5,040 nucleotides of DNA from an uncultured Lachnospiraceae bacterium (GCA_902766415.1 CACXDR010000293.1:1-5040), one strand, 5' to 3'. Shown: positions 1 through 4,972, counted from the first letter of the stretch. Program-made: numbers and translations. The notes: generated by a model not told the origin, from the letters alone.

Positions 1-666
1 GACGATCTGCAGACGCTCTACACCTCCGGGACCGTGTTCCACGCGTTCCTCGGCGAGAAGCTTCCGGACTGGAAGGCGGCGGCGAACCTGGTCCGCAAGA
101 TCGCGGAGAACTATAAGCTCCCGTACTACACCATGTCCCCGACCTACTCGGTCTGCAGGGATCACGGATATCTCTCCGGCGAGCAGTTCACCTGCCCGAT
201 CTGCGGACAGAAGACAGAGGTCTACAGCCGCATTACCGGCTACTACCGTCCGGTCCAGAACTGGAATGACGGAAAGGTCCAGGAGTATAAGGACAGGAAG
301 GTCTACAACATCGGCCGCTCCGTCCTGACGCATACCGGCCCGGTCCCGGCGCCGGTGGACGAGCCGCTGGTCCCGGAGATGAAGCAGGCAGCCGCGGATG
401 CCGCGGCGGGCACGCCGGTCGGACAGACCTCGCTCTGGTCTGACGTCCTCCTGTTCAAGACCCCGACCTGCCCGAACTGCAGGGCGGCGGAGGCGATCCT
501 CGGGAAAGAGGGCGTGAGCTACACCACGGTGAACGCGAACGAGGAGCCGGACCTTGTCGAGAAGTACGGCGTCATGCAGGCCCCGACCATGATCCTGGTG
601 CACGGGGATTCCTTCGAGAAGTTCAGGGGCGTCTCCGAGATCCGGGGATGGCTCGCAAACAAGTGA
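1..666 (+). CDS. nrdD: Anaerobic ribonucleoside-triphosphate reductase NrdD, C-terminal part, with fused redoxin domain (5' truncated by window)
   Basis: Class III ribonucleotide reductase, a cytoplasmic glycyl-radical enzyme that makes deoxynucleotides without oxygen. Only the last 221 residues are present; the frame is open from base 1, so the start lies outside the window. Counting from the first codon, a zinc site is visible as CRDH (residues 52-55) plus CPIC (65-68). Next comes the glycyl-radical motif RITGYYRPVQNWNDGK, with the radical glycine at residue 80 (codon 238-240). After a Pro/Ala-rich linker (about 112-145) there is a small thioredoxin/glutaredoxin-like domain (about 148-221) with a CPNC active site (Cys at 469-471 and 478-480) and a cis-proline motif QAPT. 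The family is known to need a reductant; some members use formate and others thioredoxin-type proteins, so the attached redoxin may be the reductant (inference). The activase gene nrdG, often adjacent, is not the next gene here. The protein ends in TGA at 664-666. Confidence 0.95.
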   Translation, partial: DDLQTLYTSGTVFHAFLGEKLPDWKAAANLVRKIAENYKLPYYTMSPTYSVCRDHGYLSGEQFTCPICGQKTEVYSRITGYYRPVQNWNDGKVQEYKDRKVYNIGRSVLTHTGPVPAPVDEPLVPEMKQAAADAAAGTPVGQTSLWSDVLLFKTPTCPNCRAAEAILGKEGVSYTTVNANEEPDLVEKYGVMQAPTMILVHGDSFEKFRGVSEIRGWLANK

Positions 667-684
667 TCAGATATGACCCAGGCA

Positions 685-719
685 GAAAGGCGGAGGCGCG
701 GAAAGCGGCTCCGTCTTTC
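685..719 (+). terminator. Hairpin between nrdD and the dehydratase gene, possible terminator or attenuator
   Basis: Bases 685-695 (GAAAGGCGGAG) pair with 709-719 (CTCCGTCTTTC) over 11 bp, including one G-T wobble, around a 13-nt loop. It lies 18 nt after the nrdD stop and 4 nt before the ribosome binding site of the next gene. The T-rich part falls inside the stem rather than after it, so it is not a textbook intrinsic terminator. It could end the nrdD transcript, partially attenuate read-through, or protect an mRNA 3' end. I saw no convincing promoter between the two genes, so read-through from nrdD remains possible. Confidence 0.45.
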
Positions 720-738
720 GTGAGAGGAGGATTTAAGC

Positions 739-1692
739 ATGGAATTCGGTTTCAGTATGGTGAAGGAAGCTTACGACAGGATCCGCGGTGAGATCAGGAG
801 GACTCCCATGATCCGCGCGGAGGCGCTGGACGAGGCGCTCGGGTGCCGGGTCTACGTGAAGGCGGACTGCATGCAGAAGACCGGGTCGTTCAAGTTCCGT
901 GGGGCCATGAACGCGGTGATGAGCCTTTCCGCGGAGGAGCTGAAGGGCGGCATCGTGACGGCATCGTCCGGGAACCACGGGCGCGCGTGCGCGTTCGCGG
1001 CGAAGATGAAGGGGATCCCCGCGACGGTCGTCATCCCGGATTCGGCGCCGGAGATCAAGGTGCAGAACATCCTCGCGCTCGGCGCGGAGGTGGTGCAGTG
1101 TCCGGCGGTGGAGCGGTTTAAAGTGGCGGAGCGGATCAGCGCGGAGAAGAAGGCGGTGTTCATCCCGCCGTACGACGACTATAACGTCATGGCCGGGCAG
1201 GGAAGCGCCGGGATCGAGATCATGGAGCAGCTGCCGGACGTGGAGACGGTGATCGTCCCCTTAAGCGGCGGCGGGCTTTTAAGCGGGATCTCGACTGCGG
1301 TGCGGGAGCTGGGACCGCGGGTCAGGATCATCGGCGCGGAGCCGGAGCCGCTGCCGCGCTACACGGCAAGCCTTAAGGCAGGGGAGCCGGTCAACGTCCC
1401 GCAGCAGCCGACTGCCGCTGACGCGCTGGTCTCGAACCATCCGGGCACCAAGTGCTTCCCGGTCATAAAAAAGAACGTCGACGAGATCGCCGACGTTCCG
1501 GACAGCTTTACACTGAAGGCGCAGAAGCTCCTTCTTACGGAGGGGAAGATCTTCGCGGAGCCCTCCTCCGCGATCGGGATGGCCGCCGTGCTCGCGGGCC
1601 TTGTCAAGGTGCGCCCGGATGAAAAGGTATGCTTCTTTGTCTCGGGCGGGAACCTGTCGATCAGCCAGCTCGACAGGCTGAAGGAGATCTGA
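739..1692 (+). CDS. PLP-dependent serine/threonine dehydratase-like enzyme (fold type II, no ACT domain)
   Basis: 317-residue enzyme of the fold-type II PLP family (threonine/serine ammonia-lyases, serine racemases, hydroxyaspartate dehydratases), expected to be cytoplasmic. The PLP lysine is Lys52 in KTGSFKFRGA. SSGNHG (76-81) carries the asparagine that contacts the cofactor ring. SGGGLLSG (176-183) is the phosphate-binding glycine loop, EPSSA lies at 274-278 and VSGGN at 301-305. The length matches the short catabolic/racemase type, without the regulatory ACT domain of biosynthetic IlvA. GAEPEPLPRY (199-208) replaces the usual EP..ADD segment whose Asp helps bind Mg2+ in eukaryotic serine racemase, so the substrate and metal dependence are uncertain. 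The ATG at 739 is preceded by GAGGAGG (724-730) with 8-nt spacing. Family membership is secure; the exact reaction (L-threonine to 2-oxobutanoate, L-serine to pyruvate, or another hydroxy-amino acid) is not. It could be co-transcribed with nrdD across a 72-nt gap, but the two have no obvious functional link. Confidence 0.9.
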   Translation: MEFGFSMVKEAYDRIRGEIRRTPMIRAEALDEALGCRVYVKADCMQKTGSFKFRGAMNAVMSLSAEELKGGIVTASSGNHGRACAFAAKMKGIPATVVIPDSAPEIKVQNILALGAEVVQCPAVERFKVAERISAEKKAVFIPPYDDYNVMAGQGSAGIEIMEQLPDVETVIVPLSGGGLLSGISTAVRELGPRVRIIGAEPEPLPRYTASLKAGEPVNVPQQPTAADALVSNHPGTKCFPVIKKNVDEIADVPDSFTLKAQKLLLTEGKIFAEPSSAIGMAAVLAGLVKVRPDEKVCFFVSGGNLSISQLDRLKEI

Positions 1693-1703
1693 GAGACCGG
1701 CAG

Positions 1704-1735
1704 GAAAGCTCCGGTGGGCTGTCTGCTTTCGTTTT
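1704..1735 (+). terminator. Candidate intrinsic terminator of the dehydratase gene
   Basis: GAAAGC (1704-1709) pairs with GCTTTC (1725-1730) and is followed by GTTTT, starting 11 nt after the dehydratase stop codon. The stem is only 6 bp with a 15-nt loop. A competing small stem (ACCGG 1696-1700 with CCGGT 1711-1715) is possible. It overlaps the stop codon of the convergent gene at 1734-1736, so it sits exactly at the tail-to-tail junction. Position is persuasive, strength only moderate. Confidence 0.45.
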
Positions 1736-2165
1736 AACGGGATTTGATGGACTTTCTTACGGATATATAGTGGGGCGCCTGGATAAGGACGTCTGACAGC
1801 CGGTTCAGCTGGAACAGGGAGTAGGTCCCCCAGATGATCCGTGTCGCCAGCGGCCGGATGTCCGGGCGCTCTTCGCATCCCGCAAGGGACGGATGGCGGC
1901 GGCGGATCTCCTCCCTCGCCTCGCGGGCAGCATCCTCCGCCTCGTTTTTTGAAAGGTTGACCTGCTGCCTGAGGGGGCACGCGGGATCCAGGAGACGGAA
2001 GATCTTCAGGGTGTCCGGCTGGATCAGGACGTCGTAGGACATGAGGGCGCGCCGGTTGACGATGACCATCCGGTCGGGATCCACAAAGTCGGCGAGCGTC
2101 GCCTCGTCGTTTTTCCGGTAGACCTCCTTCATATCCGGGAAGGCGCCGAGAAAGAACTGCGTCAT
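1734..2165 (-). CDS. Hypothetical protein of 143 residues, unrecognised family
   Basis: I do not recognise this protein. It is supported as a real gene by a strong ribosome binding site (AAGGAGG, plus-strand 2174-2180, 8 nt before the ATG at 2165-2163), a good promoter further upstream, and an open frame filling the space between its neighbours. There is no signal peptide and no obvious membrane segment. Residues 1-60 alternate short hydrophobic stretches and look alpha/beta (MVIVNRR at 33-39, YDVLIQPDTLKIFRLLD at 44-60). A highly charged helix follows at about 73-91 (alternating Glu/Ala/Arg). A more hydrophobic region lies at about 107-130 (ATRIIWGTYSLFQLNRLSDVLI), and the C terminus is basic (VRKSIKSR). 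It has only two cysteines (63 and 97), which argues against a classical zinc finger. It is convergent with the dehydratase and divergent from the transporter gene, so it is probably transcribed alone. A small cytoplasmic protein is the safest statement. Confidence 0.75.
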   Translation of the reverse strand: MTQFFLGAFPDMKEVYRKNDEATLADFVDPDRMVIVNRRALMSYDVLIQPDTLKIFRLLDPACPLRQQVNLSKNEAEDAAREAREEIRRRHPSLAGCEERPDIRPLATRIIWGTYSLFQLNRLSDVLIQAPHYISVRKSIKSR

Positions 2166-2211
2166 GGGCGGGTCCTCCTTAAGTTATCTGAAAAAATCTG
2201 TGCCTGAGTCA

Positions 2212-2240
2212 AGTATATATTCTTTTTCGCGGCATGACAA
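2212..2240 (-). promoter_or_regulatory. Sigma-A type promoter for the 1734-2165 gene
   Basis: On the minus strand, TTGTCA (2240-2235) is followed after 17 bp by TATACT (2217-2212); each matches the consensus at 5 of 6 positions. The predicted start is near 2205, giving a leader of about 40 nt that contains the AAGGAGG site. The outer edge of hairpin repeat copy 1 (stem base at 2239-2240) touches the -35 hexamer, so the repeat or anything bound to it could influence this promoter. Confidence 0.6.
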
Positions 2241-2243
2241 TCA

Positions 2244-2333
2244 GCCATGGGGACTGTCCCGATGGCTCAACACTTGACCGGTTAATCAACACATTTGCGG
2301 AAAAGTGTTTGACCATGGGGACAGTCCCCATGG
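2244..2333 (+). repeat. 90-bp palindromic repeat, copy 1 (REP/MITE-like hairpin)
   Basis: This sequence recurs at 3616-3705 in the same orientation with 85 of 90 bases identical. It is itself an imperfect inverted repeat. The outer arms pair perfectly for 22 bp (2239-2260 with 2318-2339), starting AATCAGCC just outside the shared 90 bp. A G-G mismatch follows, then 4 bp, a 3-base mismatched patch, and 7 bp of AACACTT/AAGTGTT, closing on a 27-nt loop. Each arm also contains a nested dyad, GGGGAC-N-GTCCC. On the plus strand the stem is followed by TTTTG, giving terminator-like polarity, although no plus-strand gene ends just upstream. The element lies between two divergent genes, against the -35 of the minus-strand gene. 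No transposase is present; a non-autonomous REP or MITE-type element is the likely class (inference). Confidence 0.85.
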
Positions 2334-2342
2334 CTGATTTTG

Positions 2343-2351
2343 TGGTAAGAT
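2343..2351 (+). promoter_or_regulatory. Weak extended -10 promoter candidate for the cation transporter gene
   Basis: TGGTAAGAT (2343-2351) resembles an extended -10 element (TGnTATAAT), lying about 10 nt after the right arm of repeat copy 1. No good -35 hexamer is visible at the proper distance, since that position falls inside the repeat arm. Transcription would begin near 2358 and leave a leader of about 70 nt. This is the best candidate in the gap, but weak. Confidence 0.3.
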
Positions 2352-2383
2352 AGTGAAGGTGTTTAACTGTTGAGGAAAAAAAC

Positions 2384-2403
2384 GCGCCGGGCCGGACCGG
2401 CGC
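2384..2403 (+). promoter_or_regulatory. GC-rich hairpin in the transporter leader
   Basis: GCGCCGG (2384-2390) pairs perfectly with CCGGCGC (2397-2403) around a 6-nt loop, ending 4 nt before the purine-rich ribosome binding site at 2408-2416. There is no T tract, so it is not a terminator. It could affect ribosome access or mRNA stability. It lies inside the reading frame if the upstream TTG at 2370 were the start, which is one reason to treat it as leader sequence. Confidence 0.4.
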
Positions 2404-2407
2404 ATAC

Positions 2408-2416
2408 AGAGAGAGG
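2408..2416 (+). promoter_or_regulatory. Ribosome binding site deciding the transporter start
   Basis: AGAGAGAGG ends 10 nt before the ATG at 2427. The alternative in-frame start, TTG at 2370, has only GAAGG (2355-2359) in front of it. It would also add 19 Arg-rich residues encoded across the GC hairpin. The ATG is preferred. Confidence 0.55.
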
Positions 2417-2426
2417 TACACGGATC

Positions 2427-3608
2427 ATGGAAACCGTAAAGGAAGCGGAAAAGGGTCTGAAGAAAAAGATCCGGGATAAGAATGTGCTGGAGGAGGAGGG
2501 CGCGCGCGGCAGGACCATCATCCGGACCAGCATCATCGGGATCCTCGCGAACGTGTTTCTCGCGACGTTCAAGGCAGTGGTAGGGATCATGTCGCACTCC
2601 ATCGCCATCGTCCTTGACGCGGTGAACAATCTTTCCGACGCGGCATCGTCCCTGATCACGATCGTGGGAACGAAGCTTGCTGGCAAGGAGCCGGACCGGG
2701 ATCATCCCTTCGGGCACGGAAGGGTCGAGTACCTGAGCGCCATGGTGATCTCGGTGATCGTTCTTTACGCGGGTCTCACGTCGTTCGTGGAGTCGGTGAA
2801 GAAGATCATTACGCCGGACGTGCCGGACTACAGCACCGCAGCGCTGGTCATCGTGGCATCGGGCGTCGTGGTGAAGCTCCTGCTCGGGAGATACGTAAAG
2901 TCCGTCGGAGAGAGGGTGAACTCCGATTCCCTCGTGAATTCCGGGGAGGACGCCCGGCTTGACGCGGTGATCTCCGCGTCGACCCTGGCGGCAGCGGTCG
3001 TGTACCTCTGGAAGGGCATTTCCCTCGAGGCATGGCTCGGCGCGGTCATCTCGCTTGTGATCATCAAGGCCGGCATCGAGATGCTGAGGGAGACGATCTC
3101 GAAGGTGCTGGGCGAGCGGGCGGACGCGGACCTCGCGCGGGCTATCAGGGCGACGGTCACGTCGTTCCCGGGCGTCCGGGGGGCATACGACCTGATCCTC
3201 CATAATTACGGGCCGGACACCTTTAACGGTTCGATCCACATCGAGGTGCCGGACACGACCTCCGCGGAGGAGCTGGACACCCTCACCCGGGAGATCACTG
3301 CTGCGGTCTATAAAAAGCATCAGGTGATCCTGACGGCGATCAGTGTATATTCCCTGAATACCAGGGATGAGCACGCTGTCCGGATGCGGGAGCGGGTCAT
3401 GGAGGCGGTCCTAAAGCATGAGCATGTGCTTGAGGTCCACGGCTTCCACGTGGACGAGAAGACGAAGACCATCCGGTTCGACGCCGTCGTAAGCTTCGAT
3501 GCGAAGGACCGCGAGAAGGTCCATGAAGAGATCGCCGCGAAGGTGAAGGAAATGTACCCGGACTACCGGACGGAGATCTTTCTCGATACAGACTTCAGCC
3601 TCTCATGA
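2427..3608 (+). CDS. Cation diffusion facilitator (CDF) family transporter, probably Mn2+ efflux type
   Basis: 393-residue inner-membrane metal/proton antiporter of the CDF family. With Met1 at 2427, six membrane segments fall near residues 33-55, 58-83, 102-122, 137-157, 178-195 and 200-217, after a charged N-terminal helix. The membrane metal site is read as Asn67 and Asp71 in TM2 (DAVNNLSDAASS) plus Asp175 and Asp179 at TM5 (EDARLDAVISAS). Zn/Cd exporters usually carry His in TM5, whereas N/D-D-D-D sets are known from Mn-exporting members such as MntE, so Mn2+ is the favoured substrate (inference). The loop motif HPFGHGRVEYLS (His93, His97) is typical of the family. The cytoplasmic part is long: one CDF-type domain at about 235-311 and a second, similar-looking segment at about 317-393. 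That explains the extra ~90 residues compared with E. coli YiiP. The gene is bracketed by the two copies of the 90-bp hairpin repeat and converges on the flavin oxidoreductase gene. An upstream TTG at 2370 is a less likely start. Confidence 0.92.
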   Translation: METVKEAEKGLKKKIRDKNVLEEEGARGRTIIRTSIIGILANVFLATFKAVVGIMSHSIAIVLDAVNNLSDAASSLITIVGTKLAGKEPDRDHPFGHGRVEYLSAMVISVIVLYAGLTSFVESVKKIITPDVPDYSTAALVIVASGVVVKLLLGRYVKSVGERVNSDSLVNSGEDARLDAVISASTLAAAVVYLWKGISLEAWLGAVISLVIIKAGIEMLRETISKVLGERADADLARAIRATVTSFPGVRGAYDLILHNYGPDTFNGSIHIEVPDTTSAEELDTLTREITAAVYKKHQVILTAISVYSLNTRDEHAVRMRERVMEAVLKHEHVLEVHGFHVDEKTKTIRFDAVVSFDAKDREKVHEEIAAKVKEMYPDYRTEIFLDTDFSLS

Positions 3609-3708
3609 AAAAACGGCCATGGGGACTGTCCCGATGGCTCAACACTTGACCGGTTAATCAACAGATTCGCGGAAAAGTGTTGGGCCACGGGGACAGTCCC
3701 CATGGTCG
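3608..3708 (-). terminator. Intrinsic terminator of the flavin oxidoreductase gene, formed by repeat copy 2
   Basis: Read on the minus strand, the stem of repeat copy 2 starts 4 nt after the oxidoreductase stop codon and is followed immediately by six T's (A's at 3608-3613 on the plus strand). This is the classic stem plus U-tract arrangement. In the plus direction the stem is followed only by the AT-rich AAATTATTTG, so termination of the transporter mRNA would be weaker. The T tract overlaps the last base of the transporter stop codon. Confidence 0.65.
3616..3705 (+). repeat. 90-bp palindromic repeat, copy 2 (REP/MITE-like hairpin)
   Basis: Directly oriented second copy of 2244-2333, differing at five bases (3664, 3668, 3682, 3684 and 3688). 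Its outer stem runs 3614-3632 with 3690-3708 (19 bp including one G-T wobble). Compared with copy 1, two of the differences restore pairs in the inner stem (3638-3684 and 3640-3682), while the change at 3688 removes one. It occupies 90 of the 103 bases between the convergent stop codons at 3606-3608 and 3712-3714. No target-site duplication is evident around either copy. Confidence 0.85.
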
Positions 3709-3711
3709 AAA

Positions 3712-4704
3712 TTATTTGAGCCAGGAGGAGACGCCGGAGGAGGCTTTGATGAATACGCGGCCTGCGCCGATCACGTCGGCGGCGCCTTCGGCGAGGAAGC
3801 GCTCCGCGTCTTCGGGCGTGCTTATGCCGCCGGTCAGGACCACCGGGGCGGAGACGGCTGCCTTCACGGCGCGGGTCTCTTCGGCAAAGTAGCCGGGCTC
3901 GCGGTTCAACGGGTTCCGGTAGTAGCAGAGGCCGCCGGAGGTGTCAAAGAGGTCGATCCCAGCTGCCTCATAGAGCTTCGCGGCAGCTGCGGCGTCCTCC
4001 GGGGTGCTCCCGCCCTCCATGAAGTCGCAGCCGCCGAGACGGAGCGAGAGGGGATAGTCCCCGCCGACCGCGTCGCGGACCGCGCGGATCACCTCAAGGG
4101 TGAAGCGCGTCCGTCCTTCGATCGTGCTGCCGTTGTAGTCGTCGGTCCGGAGATTCATGAGCGGGGAGAAGAACTCGCAGAGAAGATAGGCGTGCGCCGC
4201 GTGGATCTCCACGCCGTCGAAGCCGGCAGACTGCGCCATGCGCGCCGCGCGGACAAAGGCGTCCGTCACGCGGAGGATATCATCCTTCGTCATGACGTGG
4301 GGCATGAGGTCCTGGTCCCCGAGCCCGGGGCAGTGCGTTTCGGACGGCCCCATGGGCGTGAGCCCGGTCACGCTCCGGAAGGCGGCAGAGCCCGCGTGGT
4401 TCAGCTGCGCCATGACCGGCGTATCGCCGCGGTGCACGGCGTCGGCGATCCTCTTCATGCCCTCCAGGTCCTCCGGGCGGGCGGCGGAAAGCTGCGTCGC
4501 GCTTGCCTGACCCTCCTTAGAGACGAACCAGTGCTCGGTCACGATGAGGCCGAAGCCCATGGCGCCCTTTTCCGTGTAGTAGGCGCAGGTGTCATCGGTG
4601 ACGAAGTTCCTCTCATCGCCCTTCACGACAGCCATGGGCGGGAGGATCAGACGGTTTTTAAGCTCCAGGCCGCGGACCCGGACGGGGGAAGAAAGTCTGC
4701 TCAT
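3712..4704 (-). CDS. NADH:flavin oxidoreductase, Old Yellow Enzyme family (FMN, single TIM-barrel domain)
   Basis: 330-residue FMN-dependent ene-reductase-type enzyme with a single TIM barrel, predicted cytoplasmic. Key motifs are NRLILPPMA (17-25) at the first strand, MAQLNHAG (98-105) contacting FMN, and GFDGVEIHAAHAYLLCEFFSP (161-181). The last holds the substrate-binding pair His168 and His171 and the catalytic-type Tyr173. NLRTDDYNGS (184-193), LRLGG (221-225), LTGGIS (290-295) and GAGR (313-316) complete the barrel. It stops after about 330 residues, so it lacks the Fe-S/FAD/NAD modules of 2,4-dienoyl-CoA reductase and bile-acid BaiCD-type proteins. The position of the regulatory cysteine of B. 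subtilis YqjM (after PM) is Ala25 here. The natural substrate is unknown; activated C=C bonds are the family theme. GGAGG (plus-strand 4711-4715) lies 6 nt before the ATG at 4704. It appears monocistronic, with a promoter and structured leader upstream and repeat copy 2 as terminator. Confidence 0.93.
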   Translation of the reverse strand: MSRLSSPVRVRGLELKNRLILPPMAVVKGDERNFVTDDTCAYYTEKGAMGFGLIVTEHWFVSKEGQASATQLSAARPEDLEGMKRIADAVHRGDTPVMAQLNHAGSAAFRSVTGLTPMGPSETHCPGLGDQDLMPHVMTKDDILRVTDAFVRAARMAQSAGFDGVEIHAAHAYLLCEFFSPLMNLRTDDYNGSTIEGRTRFTLEVIRAVRDAVGGDYPLSLRLGGCDFMEGGSTPEDAAAAAKLYEAAGIDLFDTSGGLCYYRNPLNREPGYFAEETRAVKAAVSAPVVLTGGISTPEDAERFLAEGAADVIGAGRVFIKASSGVSSWLK

Positions 4705-4726
4705 AAGAAACCTCCATAAAACAGAA

Positions 4727-4787
4727 AAAAGAAACGGCTTCAGGGCCGCCGCGCTTTCTTTCGCGCGGCCGTGCCCTGCTTTCTTTT
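4727..4787 (-). terminator. Long bidirectional terminator-like hairpin in the leader of the flavin oxidoreductase gene
   Basis: Paired blocks, from outside in, are AAAAGAAA (4727-4734) with TTTCTTTT (4780-4787), CAGGGC (4741-4746) with GCCCTG (4773-4778), and GCCGCGC (4748-4754) with GCGCGGC (4763-4769), around an 8-nt loop. The A tract opposite a T tract is typical of bidirectional intrinsic terminators. Its location is odd: it lies between the predicted promoter (4790-4798) and the start codon at 4704. It may therefore act as an attenuator, or stop plus-strand or upstream transcription. In the minus-strand mRNA the longest U run (U6) comes about 10-16 nt after the GC stem, so termination there would be imperfect. 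Confidence 0.5.
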
Positions 4788-4789
4788 GT

Positions 4790-4798
4790 ATTATATCA
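4790..4798 (-). promoter_or_regulatory. Extended -10 promoter for the flavin oxidoreductase gene
   Basis: On the minus strand TGATATAAT is a perfect extended -10 element (TGnTATAAT) and predicts a start near 4783. No good -35 hexamer is seen upstream, which extended -10 promoters tolerate. The resulting leader of about 80 nt would contain most of the long hairpin and the GGAGG site. Confidence 0.5.
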
Positions 4799-4943
4799 TT
4801 ATCCGGCGGGAATACCCCTGCTTAAGTTTTGAACCAGGATGAGTCCCCGGCGCGGACCTGAGCCTGGACGCAATATCAGTGCGGCCATCAGTATCTTTCG
4901 GGAAGAACTCCGGCTGTTCCTTAAGAATGCAGCATAAATTGGC

Positions 4944-4972
4944 TTGAAAAGTGATCAAAACACCAATACGAT
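4944..4972 (+). promoter_or_regulatory. Outward-facing promoter candidate
   Basis: TTGAAA (4944-4949), then a 17-bp spacer, then TACGAT (4967-4972). The -35 matches the consensus at 5 of 6 bases and the -10 at 4 of 6. The predicted start near 4979 lies inside the hairpin 4973-4995. No gene begins convincingly before 5040, so any product lies to the right of the window. Confidence 0.3.

Noticed and set aside
673..723. 16-codon Arg-rich frame as a leader peptide before the dehydratase
   Set aside because: No Shine-Dalgarno sequence precedes its ATG, and it simply spans the hairpin 685-719. It has no run of Thr, Ile or Ser codons that would suggest attenuation control.
1279..1980. Minus-strand open frame of 233 codons
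   Set aside because: It is antisense to the dehydratase and overlaps the hypothetical gene in another frame. It is low-complexity and Pro/Arg-rich with no ribosome binding site support.
2352..2426. Mn2+-sensing riboswitch (yybP-ykoY type) upstream of the transporter
   Set aside because: The leader is only about 70 nt and shows a single GC hairpin; the conserved core of that riboswitch class was not found.
2370..2426. TTG at 2370 as the transporter start
   Set aside because: It would add 19 Arg-rich residues encoded over a GC hairpin. Its ribosome binding site (GAAGG) is weaker than the AGAGAGAGG before the ATG at 2427.
2286..3374. Long minus-strand open frame of 362 codons
   Set aside because: It lies antisense to the transporter gene, whose motifs are unmistakable. 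Its translation is dominated by Arg, His, Asp and Gly with no recognisable domain, and it crosses repeat copy 1; it is a by-product of GC-rich codon use.
2244..3705. CRISPR array or transposon with a coded transposase
   Set aside because: There are only two repeat copies, separated by a full gene, with no spacer-sized intervals. No transposase frame or target-site duplication is present in the window.
4192..4719. Plus-strand open frame of 175 codons
   Set aside because: It is antisense to the flavin oxidoreductase, rich in Arg/His/Gly/Val as expected of a shadow frame, and has no domain or start signals.
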